A stretch of DNA of 64,000 bases. It comes from an uncultured Pelagibacteraceae bacterium (GTDB taxonomy: Bacteria; Pseudomonadota; Alphaproteobacteria; Pelagibacterales; Pelagibacteraceae). Below are positions 46,387 through 55,189 of this stretch, piece by piece. Within the stretch, counting starts at the first letter, position 1, and each line of letters begins with the position of its first letter. Location of the stretch: positions 1 through 64,000 of the forward strand of contig CACGDZ010000007.1 in the NCBI GenBank assembly GCA_902571955.1. The letters are read 5' to 3'. The notes under the pieces were generated by a model. That model saw only the letters and a list, made by a program, of their open reading frames with translations. It searched no databases and had not been told where the DNA came from. The position numbers and the translations under genes are program-made.

Positions 46387-46646
46387 CTTTTTAACGATTT
46401 TAATAATTTTGATCCTAAAGGACTAATTGGTTCTTGAAGTATTATTTCTTTTCTAGTTTTTTCTTTTACTAAAGATAATAATTTCGTTGCTAAACCTTGT
46501 TTTCTAAAAATTGGATTAACAAAAATGTACTCTACCTCTCCTTTCTCATTAAATCTAACAAATCCTAATGTTGTATTTTCATTTTTAAAGGTAAAAACTC
46601 CATCCGTTTCCTTTATTTCAAAATTTGAAACATCAAGAATGTTCAT
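46377..46646 (-). CDS. Short GNAT-family N-acetyltransferase
   Basis: 89 residues that cover only the core of a GNAT domain: NTTLGFVRFNEKGEVEYIFVNPIFRKQGLATKLLS, which includes the acetyl-CoA motif R-x-x-G-L-A. It is below the usual 140-150 residues, more like YjdJ-type small acetyltransferases. The substrate is unknown. It overlaps the TauE gene by ten bases. Confidence 0.8.
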   Translation of the reverse strand: MNILDVSNFEIKETDGVFTFKNENTTLGFVRFNEKGEVEYIFVNPIFRKQGLATKLLSLVKEKTRKEIILQEPISPLGSKLLKSLKRWK

Positions 46647-46651
46647 AAATC

Positions 46652-46816
46652 CTAGTAATTAAGGAGTAAAAGAATTACCGCTATTGCGGCAATTACCGAG
46701 ATAACAACAATATAATTAAGCTTAACATTGAATTTATTTTCTACAAATTCGGTAATTTTCTCCCAGAACAAAACAATTAAAAAAATAATAATAGCTGGAA
46801 TAATATATTTAATCAT
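46652..46816 (-). CDS. Small two-helix membrane protein (54 aa)
   Basis: Not in the track. The 54 residues are MIKYIIPAIIIFLIVLFW, a charged linker (EKITEFVENK) and a second helix (IVVISVIAAIAVILLLL). It starts three bases after the ABC permease stop and ends five bases before the GNAT start, so it fits as a tightly packed operon member. No family was recognised; a regulator or spacer subunit of the exporter is possible. Confidence 0.6.
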   Translation of the reverse strand: MIKYIIPAIIIFLIVLFWEKITEFVENKFNVKLNYIVVISVIAAIAVILLLLNY

Positions 46817-46819
46817 TAT

Positions 46820-47587
46820 TTATGCTTTTATATTATAACCTTTTTTAAGAAGACTTGTTACTACCACTATACAAATAATCAAAAAACTTAACATTAAACC
46901 AACACTTATCCATATATTAAAATCCGATACTCCATAAAATGAAAATCTTAATCCATTAATCAGATATACTACTGGATTAAAATATGTAACTATTTGCCAA
47001 AATTCAGGAAGCATATCCAAAGAATATAAGCTTCCACCTAAAAAAACCATTGGTGTTATAACAAGAGTAGGTATAATTGACATTTGTTCGAAATTAGAAC
47101 TCATCAATCCAATTAAAAAACCGAATAATGCAAAAGTAAATGAAACTAAAACTAAAAGAAAAATCATTAAAATTGGAAATTTTACTTCAACTTCAACAAA
47201 AAAAGTTGAAGTAATAAATATCATACAACCTACAATTAAAGTTTTAGTTGCTCCTGCACCAACAAATGCAAGGACTATTTCTAGAGTTGAAATTGGTGCA
47301 GCTAAAATTTCATAAATTGTTCCATTAAATTTAGGGAAAAAAATACCAAAAGATGTGTTACTTATTGATTGGGTTAATAATGTAAGCATCAACAAACCAG
47401 GTACGATGTATGATCCATAACTAATGCCATCAATATTTTCAACATATCCTCCAATTACTGAGCCAAAAACTATAAAATATAAAGAGGTAGATAAAACTGG
47501 CGATAATAAAGATTGCATCAATGTTCTTCTAAATCTATCCATCTCATGAAGATAAATTGCTTTGAAAGCGTAATAATTAAATTTCAT
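46820..47587 (-). CDS. ABC-2 type transporter permease
   Basis: 255 residues with six helices. The ABC-2 signature is clear: a first amphipathic helix with [51 protein letters not shown] and a final [18 protein letters not shown]. It is similar to YadH-type exporters. The partner ATPase overlaps it by 11 bases. Cargo is unknown. Confidence 0.93.
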   Translation of the reverse strand: MKFNYYAFKAIYLHEMDRFRRTLMQSLLSPVLSTSLYFIVFGSVIGGYVENIDGISYGSYIVPGLLMLTLLTQSISNTSFGIFFPKFNGTIYEILAAPISTLEIVLAFVGAGATKTLIVGCMIFITSTFFVEVEVKFPILMIFLLVLVSFTFALFGFLIGLMSSNFEQMSIIPTLVITPMVFLGGSLYSLDMLPEFWQIVTYFNPVVYLINGLRFSFYGVSDFNIWISVGLMLSFLIICIVVVTSLLKKGYNIKA

Positions 47588-48512
47588 TATTTTCCTTTAC
47601 TAAACTCACAAAAATCTTTTCTAGTGTACTCTGTTCTGTTTTTAGATCCTTCAATTTAAATCCTGAATCTTTTAAATCTTGAAGCAAATTTGTAATACCT
47701 GTTTGTTTTGCTTGAACGTTATAAGTATAATCAATTGACATTTTATCTTTTCCAATCTCAAGATTATATTTTACTAAACTACTTGGTATTTCTTTGACCT
47801 CTTCCTGTAAGTCTACTGTAAGTTTCTTATGACCCATTTTCTTTAATAATTCTTTTGTTTCATCAACAACTATTATTTCTCCTTGATTAATTACTCCAAC
47901 TCTATCCGCAATTGCCTCAGCCTCTTCTATGTAGTGTGTGGTTAAAATTATTGTAACACCAGTTTTTCTTAAACTCTCAACAACTTTCCACATGTCTTGT
48001 CTTAACTCAACATCTACACCAGCAGTTGGTTCATCTAAAAACAAAATAGTTGGTTCATGAGATAATGCTTTTGCAATCAAAACCCTTCTTTTCATTCCTC
48101 CAGACAATTGTCTAAGTCTTAAATCTTTTTTATCCCATAAACTTAAATCTTTTAAAACTTTCTCAATATGTTTTGCGTCAGGTTTCTTTCCGTACAAACC
48201 TCTAGAATAGGAAACGTTATTAAATACGGTCTCAAATTGTTCCAGAGTAAGCTCTTGTGGAACTAAACCAATTTTTGACCTTGTTTCTCTATAATCATCA
48301 ATTATATCAAATTCGTCTACTGTAACCTTTCCAGAAGATGGACTTACTATCCCACAGATAATGCTTATTAGAGTTGTTTTTCCTGCGCCATTTGGTCCAA
48401 GCATTGCAAAAATTTCGCCCTTTTTAATATTAAGATTTATGTTTTTTAATGCTTCAAAACCATTGTCGTATACTTTTGAAAGGTTATTTATGGTAATTTG
48501 ATCGCTAGACAT
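47577..48512 (-). CDS. ABC transporter ATP-binding protein (ABC-2 exporter, YadG-like)
   Basis: 311 residues. Walker [10 protein letters not shown], signature [14 protein letters not shown], Walker [13 protein letters not shown] and [10 protein letters not shown] follow in order, with a C-terminal regulatory extension of about 90 residues. It is the YadG/NodI/CcmA-like subgroup, always paired with ABC-2 permeases. It is divergent from the thioredoxin-like gene. Confidence 0.93.
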   Translation of the reverse strand: MSSDQITINNLSKVYDNGFEALKNINLNIKKGEIFAMLGPNGAGKTTLISIICGIVSPSSGKVTVDEFDIIDDYRETRSKIGLVPQELTLEQFETVFNNVSYSRGLYGKKPDAKHIEKVLKDLSLWDKKDLRLRQLSGGMKRRVLIAKALSHEPTILFLDEPTAGVDVELRQDMWKVVESLRKTGVTIILTTHYIEEAEAIADRVGVINQGEIIVVDETKELLKKMGHKKLTVDLQEEVKEIPSSLVKYNLEIGKDKMSIDYTYNVQAKQTGITNLLQDLKDSGFKLKDLKTEQSTLEKIFVSLVKENNEI

Positions 48513-48570
48513 TTGATTACCATATATAGAGACAATTTATTATATTACAATAAATTAAAATTTACGCTAA

Positions 48571-48951
48571 ATGAATTTATCTATGAAAAAAATTTTAATA
48601 TTTATTTATTTTGTATTGTCATTGACTTCCAACGCAACTGGTAAAGAGACTACTTATGATAAACAATTATTTGATAAAGCTCTATCAGAAGGAAAAGTTG
48701 TTGTGATAAGTTCTTGGATTAAATATTGCTCATCATGTGCAGGTCAAATGGAAGTCTTAAAAAAAGCAAAAAAAGATTTTAAAAATTTGGAATATTTTGC
48801 TTTTGATGTAACTAATAAAGATATTGCTCAATTTTTTAACGTCCAATATCAAACAACACTTTTAATTTTTAAAGACAATAAAGAAGTTTACAGAAGTATT
48901 GGTGAGACCACAAAAGAACTTATTTATGAAGCTTTAAACTCTTCTATCTAA
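48571..48951 (+). CDS. Periplasmic thioredoxin-like protein
   Basis: 126 residues. A signal peptide (KKILIFIYFVLSLTSNATG) is followed by a thioredoxin fold with the redox motif YCSSCAGQ near 48 and a cis-proline replaced by QTTLLIF where thioredoxins have P-T-L. The C-terminal domain of DsbD is the closest pattern. A second ATG at 48583 is an alternative start. It probably reduces periplasmic disulfides. It converges with the SSS transporter gene by an eight-base overlap. Confidence 0.8.
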   Translation: MNLSMKKILIFIYFVLSLTSNATGKETTYDKQLFDKALSEGKVVVISSWIKYCSSCAGQMEVLKKAKKDFKNLEYFAFDVTNKDIAQFFNVQYQTTLLIFKDNKEVYRSIGETTKELIYEALNSSI

Positions 48952-50383
48952 ATTTAATTTTTAAAATTATTGCAGGCAAGAAAGTTGCAACCAAAAAAGA
49001 TAAAAATAATAAAGATTGAGATATAAAAGGTGAAAATAAATCTTTAGAAAAAATTACTCCCACTAATAAACTTTTGGAAAAATTAGGAAATGGAAACATT
49101 AAAAATCCAGTAAATAGACCAACTATAATTGAAATATAAGCGGTATTTTCATTTACTTTATTATAGAAACTGTAAAAAACAGTCACTACAAATGCGCAAC
49201 AAAATAAATCTGCAAGTAAGAATAAATATAAAATATCAAATCCTTTTGAAGCAACACCAAAAGCAATTACAGACAAGATTAAAATGAAATATTTAGATAT
49301 TTTTAAATAATTAGTTTTTTTATCTAATTTAAAAGTTGCTTTGCCATCAACCACAAATAAACTGGAAATAGCATTAACCAAAGTATCAACAGTTGAAATT
49401 GTTAGTGCAAGACCAAGGATAACGATCAATAAGGACAAAATTTCTGTTTGATCTTTTAATAATAAACTAAAAAATCCTAAATCAGGTCTAATAGATGGAT
49501 CAATAGAAAATGAGACCATCCCAATAAAGCCCATTAAGAAAACTATTGGAACAATTATAAAGAAAGAAATTATCAAACCACTTTTTAATGTTTGAAGATC
49601 TCTTGCTGCATACACTCTTTGCCAATTTCCTTGATGGAATAAATTTGTTGCTGCAACTGCTATAAAAAATGTTAATCCAGCAGTGTAACCTGGTATATAT
49701 TTTGAACTTAGTAATTGAGGATTTTTCTCATGAATTAAAGAAAAAGAAAAATTATTTCCTGAAGATGAACTAATAATTGATATCAAAATAAACAATAAAA
49801 TACCAATTACAATCATTTGAATATTATCAGTAAATATAGATGCTCTCAATCCCCCATAAAGAGTATAGCTTAAGGTAGATACTAAAATTATAGATGCTGT
49901 AATCCACAATTCAGTTCCAGATATATAATTAATCAATACAGCAACTGCTGTTACTTCTGCGCAAAGAAAAATAAACATATAAAAGATTGTCATTAACAAA
50001 ATTAACTTAAATAGGCTTTTGCTAAATTTCTTTCTCATAAACTCAACTAAAGAGGATCCTTTTGGAAACTCATTTCTAATTTTTTTTCCAAAATAAATTA
50101 ATAAAATCATTGGAAAAGCTGTTCCTAATGAATAACCAATGACAGCACCTACTCCACCCCACGTTGCAGCCGCGACGGGACCAAATAAAATCCATGCTCC
50201 TAAAGCTGACGCTACAAGACTTGTGGTAAGTGAAAATAGACCAATGTTTCTATTTGCAGTTAAGTAGTTTTTTATTCCTTTAAATTTTTTAGAATGAAAA
50301 ATTCCCAAAAAAGTAAATATTAAACTAATTGTTATAACTAATACTAATGACATTGATTGAGTTAAAAAATATGTTTTATCCAT
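48944..50383 (-). CDS. thiV: Sodium:solute symporter under TPP riboswitch (thiamine-precursor transporter)
   Basis: 479 residues, about thirteen helices, SSS family: NIGLFSLTTSLVASALGAWILFGP at the N-terminus and NLFHQGNWQRVYAARD in the middle. The TPP riboswitch sits directly on its start codon. In SAR11 an SSS carrier with this arrangement (ThiV) is proposed to import the thiamine pyrimidine precursor HMP, so the symbol is used by context. Substrate specificity has not been read from sequence. Confidence 0.85.
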   Translation of the reverse strand: MDKTYFLTQSMSLVLVITISLIFTFLGIFHSKKFKGIKNYLTANRNIGLFSLTTSLVASALGAWILFGPVAAATWGGVGAVIGYSLGTAFPMILLIYFGKKIRNEFPKGSSLVEFMRKKFSKSLFKLILLMTIFYMFIFLCAEVTAVAVLINYISGTELWITASIILVSTLSYTLYGGLRASIFTDNIQMIVIGILLFILISIISSSSGNNFSFSLIHEKNPQLLSSKYIPGYTAGLTFFIAVAATNLFHQGNWQRVYAARDLQTLKSGLIISFFIIVPIVFLMGFIGMVSFSIDPSIRPDLGFFSLLLKDQTEILSLLIVILGLALTISTVDTLVNAISSLFVVDGKATFKLDKKTNYLKISKYFILILSVIAFGVASKGFDILYLFLLADLFCCAFVVTVFYSFYNKVNENTAYISIIVGLFTGFLMFPFPNFSKSLLVGVIFSKDLFSPFISQSLLFLSFLVATFLPAIILKIKFR

Positions 50384-50386
50384 TTT

Positions 50387-50452
50387 ATCCCTTTCTGAAT
50401 TACCGGACAGGTTCTTAGGGTATGATCTCAGTCTGTTAAGACACCCCTTCGT
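50387..50452 (-). promoter_or_regulatory. TPP riboswitch (THI element)
   Basis: On the minus strand, conserved elements follow in order: GAAGGGGTG, ACTGAGATC, ATACCCTAAGAACCTG, CCGGTAATTCAG and AAGGGA. The CUGAGA, ACCC..GAACCUG and GGUAAU boxes are those of the TPP aptamer. The last box ends four bases before the ATG and may double as the ribosome site, so binding of TPP should block translation. No terminator is seen between the aptamer and the gene. Confidence 0.93.
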
Positions 50453-50503
50453 TAATATACTTAATATATTTTTTTTATTATGGAAAGTCTTTTTAAAATT
50501 TAA

Positions 50504-50797
50504 TTATTTGTGATTTTTATGGTTCATTATTTCGATCATACATTGTGTAGCGTATTCTCTCCATTCAGATGAAGTTTTATTTTTTAAGCTATTAAGATGG
50601 TTTCTGTTACTTTGAATATCATCTTTATGTTCAATGTAATCAGCTCCATTTAAGTTTTTCTCCATTTCAGACAAATTTGTTTCCATTGCTTTTATCCATT
50701 CTTTCCCAAGCTCAACACATTTTTGATCATCTTTTTCATCACAAATTTGTTTAAAAAAATTAAAAATAACATCATCAGTATTTACTGAGGTATTCAT
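50504..50797 (-). CDS. Hypothetical soluble protein (97 aa)
   Basis: 97 residues, helical and acidic, with cysteines in ICDEKDDQKCVELG and TQCMIEIMNH. No signal peptide, membrane helix or known domain was recognised. It lies three bases downstream of the pentapeptide gene on the same strand, so the two are probably co-transcribed. Confidence 0.65.
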   Translation of the reverse strand: MNTSVNTDDVIFNFFKQICDEKDDQKCVELGKEWIKAMETNLSEMEKNLNGADYIEHKDDIQSNRNHLNSLKNKTSSEWREYATQCMIEIMNHKNHK

Positions 50798-50800
50798 TAA

Positions 50801-51310
50801 CTATTGTTTACAAGTACCAATCGACTCTGGACCACACGTTTGACCATTGGTCCAAGTAGCTCCAGTTAAATTAGCTCCATCAAAATTAGCATTGGTAATG
50901 TTAGATGATGTAAAGTTAGCTTCCATCAAATTAGAGTTTTGAAAATTAGCTTCGATTAATGTTGCGCCCATAAAATCAACTCTAGTTAAGTTTGCTCCAC
51001 TAAAGTTAGTTTTTTCAAAATTCGCACCAATTGAAACAGATTCATAAAGATTAGCTCTTACAAAAGTAGATTCTGGAAACGTACCAAATGATAGATTTGA
51101 TGTCATCATAATGCTTTTATCAAAATTCACTTGAATAAAACTTGCAAAAGAAAGATTTGAATTTGGAAGATAACTTCCTTGTAAATCTTGAGAATCTGAA
51201 AATCTACAATTAGAATAATCTACACCTTCTGTTAAAGGATCGTCACATGCAGCATTTGAATTTGTAAGAAATAAAAAACTCAATAAAGCAAGTAAGATAA
51301 TTTTTTTCAT
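50801..51310 (-). CDS. Secreted pentapeptide-repeat protein
   Basis: About 169 residues from the ATG at 51310 (MKKIILL), chosen over the track's start because it begins a clean signal peptide. The mature part is a run of A-[ND]-[LF]-x-x repeats: SGANLTRVDF, EANFQNSNLM and similar. These fold as a right-handed beta-helix. A cysteine pair near the start and one at the end (TCGPESIGTC) may form disulfides. Its function is unknown. Confidence 0.88.
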   Translation of the reverse strand: MKKIILLALLSFLFLTNSNAACDDPLTEGVDYSNCRFSDSQDLQGSYLPNSNLSFASFIQVNFDKSIMMTSNLSFGTFPESTFVRANLYESVSIGANFEKTNFSGANLTRVDFMGATLIEANFQNSNLMEANFTSSNITNANFDGANLTGATWTNGQTCGPESIGTCKQ

Positions 51311-51371
51311 ATAAAAAGTTAACAAATAAAATATGTCAAAACAATGAATGATTTAAATTTAAATAAAAAGT

Positions 51372-52409
51372 TTATATTCTTACTTTTTTACCAGTTTTTG
51401 CACTTTTAGTTATTGCTGCAAAAATTTTGAGAGAAATTAAACCATCATTACCATTCACTTTTGGTTTAGCTTTTTGAGTAACTACATCAGCAAAATGGTC
51501 AATTTGATTTACTAAGGTATTGTCATCTTTTTTGTTTTTATCTTCATTAACAAAAATCTTATTCCACCAGCTTCGTTCTTTTTTATAAAACCAATATTTA
51601 AGATTAGGAAACTGTAAAGAACCTTTTGTGCCTCCAATCATATATGCAGATTGGTTTGTAATTGGGTATGCAGGATTTTCTCCAGCGGTTAATTCGTAAC
51701 TCCAAGGTGCAACAATTGTATCTGATAAATTTAGTGTACAAAGTGCTCCTGAATTAAAGATCAAACTTATTGTAGCTGTATCTTCTACATGAAATTTTCT
51801 AGTTATATTTGTTGTAAATGCTTGAACGTATTTAATAGATCCAAGTAAGTAACAAATCATATCGATATCATGGACTAAATTAATCCCTAGAGGACCTCCT
51901 CCTTTACTAATTCTCCATTTTTCTTTGTAATAAGCTTTGTGTTTATAAAGCCAACACAATACATTTGCTGAAACGATGTTTCCTAATTTTCCTTTATCGA
52001 TTAACTCTTTTACCTTTGATACTATTGAGTTGTGTCTTCTGTGATACCCTATCAATAACGGTGTGTTATTTTTATTAGCGCTACTAATAATTTTTTTAGC
52101 CGAATTAATATTGTCTGAAATAGGTTTTTCTAACAATACTGGAATTTTTTTTCTTAAAAAACTTACTGTATGCTTTTCATGGAGTTGATTTGGAGTTGCA
52201 ACAATCACTGCATCTAAATTTTTTGAATTTAACAGTTCATCTGTATTTGAATACAATGGGATCTTATATTTTTTGGATAAATTTTTAGCGTTATGACCAA
52301 TCTCTACTATCGAATGAAGGTTTGCCTTCTTTGATTTTTGAATAGCTTTTATATGTTGCAAACCCATTAGTCCTGTTCCAACAATGGATATATTTATTTT
52401 TTTATTCAT
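51372..52409 (-). CDS. Gfo/Idh/MocA family oxidoreductase
   Basis: 345 residues. The N-terminal Rossmann motif VGTGLMGLQHIKAI is near 10, EKPISDN near 95 is the conserved Glu-Lys-Pro, and the H-D-I-D-M motif is near 180. These enzymes act on sugars, inositols and their acids. It is adjacent to the aldose 1-epimerase and SDR genes on one strand, so a sugar oxidation or epimerisation step is likely. Confidence 0.92.
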   Translation of the reverse strand: MNKKINISIVGTGLMGLQHIKAIQKSKKANLHSIVEIGHNAKNLSKKYKIPLYSNTDELLNSKNLDAVIVATPNQLHEKHTVSFLRKKIPVLLEKPISDNINSAKKIISSANKNNTPLLIGYHRRHNSIVSKVKELIDKGKLGNIVSANVLCWLYKHKAYYKEKWRISKGGGPLGINLVHDIDMICYLLGSIKYVQAFTTNITRKFHVEDTATISLIFNSGALCTLNLSDTIVAPWSYELTAGENPAYPITNQSAYMIGGTKGSLQFPNLKYWFYKKERSWWNKIFVNEDKNKKDDNTLVNQIDHFADVVTQKAKPKVNGNDGLISLKIFAAITKSAKTGKKVRI

Positions 52410-52410
52410 T

Positions 52411-53394
52411 TTATGAAATATTTATTTTTGTAAAGTACTTATAAAGTTTTTTAGGTTTAATTAAAGTACTTGGAAATTTTTTATTATTGGGCGCATCTGG
52501 ATAGTGTTGAGTTTCTAAACAAACACCCTGGTAAGGAGCAAGTTTATTTTTATACCTCAAACCTTGACTAGTATAGAGCTGTACACCAGGAAGATTTGAA
52601 TAAAAGTCTAATTGAATATTAGTTTTTTTATTTTTTAGAGAAGCTACATAATTTTTATAATTTTTTTTAATACAATATGTTAAATCAAATCCCAATTGAT
52701 TAATTATATTAGATGCTCTCTTTATTTTTTTGTTTTTAATAATGTCTATTTTTTTTCCAATATTTTGGAATATGTTGAAATCATTAATGGTATTTTTAAC
52801 TTTTTTAATTTTACCAGTTGGGATTAATTTATTAGTTACTTCAAGATATTTTTCTGAATTAATTTTTAAATCATGATTGAAAATTGCATCTTTTTTATTT
52901 TTATTTAAATTCCAGTAACTATGATTGGTTAAACTCACATGAGTTAATTCGCTTGATTTATATTGATATTTTATAAATAAGCTTTTATTTCTGATTTCAA
53001 AAATGCACTCTGAATTTAGATCTCCTGGAAAACCTTGGTCTAAATTTTTAGATAACAATTGATAGATAATTTTATTTTTTGAATGATGTTTTATTTTCCA
53101 TTCTAATCTATCAAATCCTATTTTTCCTCCATGGAGTGCATTTCTCCCCTCGTTGCCATCGAGTTTATAAATCTTATTTTTAATCCTAAATCTTGAATTT
53201 GAAATTCTGCCTGCGTACCTTCCACACGTAGCACCTACATAAAAATTTTTATTTCTATAATTTTTTATAGAACCAAGATTTAAGATTAAATTAATCTTTT
53301 TTTGCTTATCATAAACTGCATACAAACAAGCACCGATATTAATTGATATAACTCTTAGATATTTATTTTCTATAATCGAGCTTTGAACTTTCAC
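52411..53394 (-). CDS. galM: Aldose 1-epimerase (GalM family)
   Basis: Catalytic histidines lie in NALHGGKIGFD and LTNHSYWNL, with the aspartate and glutamate in the later GFDLTY and GVCLETQHYPDAPN segments, the layout of mutarotases. The track start is TTG at 53412; the GTG at 53394, eight bases after the SDR stop, is an equally good start and is used. It speeds anomer exchange, useful for the neighbouring sugar 1-dehydrogenase that acts on one anomer. Confidence 0.9.
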   Translation of the reverse strand: MKVQSSIIENKYLRVISINIGACLYAVYDKQKKINLILNLGSIKNYRNKNFYVGATCGRYAGRISNSRFRIKNKIYKLDGNEGRNALHGGKIGFDRLEWKIKHHSKNKIIYQLLSKNLDQGFPGDLNSECIFEIRNKSLFIKYQYKSSELTHVSLTNHSYWNLNKNKKDAIFNHDLKINSEKYLEVTNKLIPTGKIKKVKNTINDFNIFQNIGKKIDIIKNKKIKRASNIINQLGFDLTYCIKKNYKNYVASLKNKKTNIQLDFYSNLPGVQLYTSQGLRYKNKLAPYQGVCLETQHYPDAPNNKKFPSTLIKPKKLYKYFTKINIS

Positions 53395-53402
53395 AAAGCT
53401 TA

Positions 53403-54164
53403 TTATAACCAACCTTTATCAACAATATAAGATTGATTTGTGCATCCACCTGATTGTTCTGACGAAAAAAACAACACTGCTTGAGCAAGCTCATGTGGCA
53501 ACAATCGTTCTTTTAGGCATTGGTTTTTCATCAAATCTTTTTCAGATTCCTCATTTAACCAAAGATCAATTTGTCTTTGTGTTAAAACCCATCCTGGTAC
53601 TACTGAGTTAACCCTAATGTTAAATTCACCTAAATCTCTTGCAAATGATCTTGTTAAACCAACTACTCCTGATTTTGCAGCTGTATAAGCTGCCATACCA
53701 CCTTGTCCAACCATCCACGATGAAGATCCTATATTGACAATTACACCACCCTTATTTTCAATCATTGATTTTTTAACTGACTGAACTGTGAAAAAATAAT
53801 GTCTTAAGTTTACATTCATTCTTTCGTTCCAATATTCCTCTGTAACATCATCAATTTTGTGTCTTGTGTCATTAGCAGCATTGTTTATTAAGATATCAAT
53901 TGGGCCTTTTTGATCTATTATGTCTGCTATTGTCTTTTGAAGTTGTTTTATATTTAACAAGTCACATTCAATAAAAGTTGGTATTGAATATTTTTTATTT
54001 TTTATATCCTCAATTAATTTTTCAGCTTCTGACACTTTAATATCTATGAAGTAAACCTCAGAACCTTGTTCACAAAAATGTTCAACAATTGAAGCTCCAA
54101 TTCCTGATCCTCCACCTGTAATAAATACTCTTTTATTTTCTAGATCATAATATTTTACTTTCAT
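53403..54164 (-). CDS. SDR sugar 1-dehydrogenase (Caulobacter XylB-like)
   Basis: 253 residues, classical SDR: TGGGSGIG at 16-23, Ser148, Tyr160, Lys164. The RHKIDDVTEEYWNERMNVNLRH segment and the KGWL end closely resemble Caulobacter crescentus D-xylose 1-dehydrogenase as I recall it. It likely oxidises an aldose to its lactone with NAD(P)+. Position beside galM and the sugar ABC importer agrees. Galactose, arabinose or fucose are alternatives. A relic of a second such gene lies immediately upstream. Confidence 0.85.
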   Translation of the reverse strand: MKVKYYDLENKRVFITGGGSGIGASIVEHFCEQGSEVYFIDIKVSEAEKLIEDIKNKKYSIPTFIECDLLNIKQLQKTIADIIDQKGPIDILINNAANDTRHKIDDVTEEYWNERMNVNLRHYFFTVQSVKKSMIENKGGVIVNIGSSSWMVGQGGMAAYTAAKSGVVGLTRSFARDLGEFNIRVNSVVPGWVLTQRQIDLWLNEESEKDLMKNQCLKERLLPHELAQAVLFFSSEQSGGCTNQSYIVDKGWL

Positions 54165-54166
54165 TT

Positions 54167-54214
54167 TCCTATTCCTCCGCCTGTTATAAATACTCTTTTG
54201 TTTTTAAAATCATA
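54167..54214 (-). pseudogene. Remnant of a second SDR gene N-terminus
   Basis: Just upstream of the SDR start, the minus strand reads YDFKNKRVFITGGGIGK then stop. This duplicates residues 6-22 of the intact protein (YDLENKRVFITGGGSGIG) with a six-base gap. Several third positions differ (GGC/GGT, AAC/AAT, ATA/ATT), so it is an old diverged copy, not a recent repeat. No longer ORF is linked to it. Confidence 0.65.
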
Positions 54215-54296
54215 ATGTTTGCAAATTCTATTAATTTAATATTTTTAATTCTGTTTTTTTTATATTTATAGAGAATTTAAATTAAAAATATAGATT

Positions 54297-55145
54297 TTAT
54301 TTAGCTTTATAACCTAAACCAATATTATTTGTTTTTTTACTTGCATCCATAATTTTTGGATATTCATAATTTAATCCTAAAAGCTGTCGTACTTTTGGAT
54401 TTGAATTTTTTTTAAAGTCTTCAGATAAATAAGTGACTAAATCTTCAACTGGTTTTATATATTTAGGAAGAAACTCTATCAGTAATGCTGCTCTTTGATG
54501 ATTTGATTTATTTGATGATGCTCCATGCCAACAGTTGCCATTAAAAAAAACTAAATCTCCAGGATTAGCAACCATTTGTTGTTTATTTGAAAAATCATCA
54601 TTTTCATTTGGATAGTGTAATTTCTTCTGTGATCCAGGTATATATGCAGTTGCTCCTGATTGTTCTGAACAAATATCTAGAGGTATAGTAGCCTGACAGT
54701 TTTGTGCAAATGAACTATTAAGACCCATAGGAAAAGTCTCGCTTTTATAAAAATCCCAATACGGATAATCGATATGAAGTTCTTGACCTATAGATCCTGG
54801 TAGCAATCTACTTGCGCAGTAAGATCCACAAAAAAATTCTGAACCTAAAAGTTTAGACATTAAGCTAAAAATAATATCGTTTGTTATTAATTTACTAAAA
54901 ACCTCACCTTTACCAAACAAATTCCATATCCTTTGCTGAAGTTTAATTTTGTCAGATGATTCAGCCTCAGCATTAAAGTGGGTTTCTTTTTGCTCTTGTG
55001 TATCTGCAAAATAATTAACAATCTCTCTTGCTTCTTTGATATCTTTTAAATTGTATGCATTTTCAATAACTATAACTCCACTTTCATGCATTAATTCATT
55101 TATTGCTTCGGTAATATTAAAACCTTCTCTTGAAAATTTGCGCAT
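54297..55145 (-). CDS. Phytanoyl-CoA dioxygenase (PhyH) family Fe(II)/2-oxoglutarate enzyme
   Basis: 282 residues. The iron site is His and Asp in QELHIDYPYWDF and the later His in FNGNCWHGASSNKSNHQRAA, whose Arg would hold 2-oxoglutarate. A GATAYIPGSQK segment lies between, as in the family. Substrates of bacterial PhyH enzymes vary widely. It is between the sugar dehydrogenase and the sugar ABC genes, on the same strand but with 130-base and 44-base gaps. Confidence 0.88.
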   Translation of the reverse strand: MRKFSREGFNITEAINELMHESGVIVIENAYNLKDIKEAREIVNYFADTQEQKETHFNAEAESSDKIKLQQRIWNLFGKGEVFSKLITNDIIFSLMSKLLGSEFFCGSYCASRLLPGSIGQELHIDYPYWDFYKSETFPMGLNSSFAQNCQATIPLDICSEQSGATAYIPGSQKKLHYPNENDDFSNKQQMVANPGDLVFFNGNCWHGASSNKSNHQRAALLIEFLPKYIKPVEDLVTYLSEDFKKNSNPKVRQLLGLNYEYPKIMDASKKTNNIGLGYKAK

Positions 55146-55189
55146 AGATAAATCTTAAGTGAAAAAAAATTAAAAAAAAATAAAAAAAA

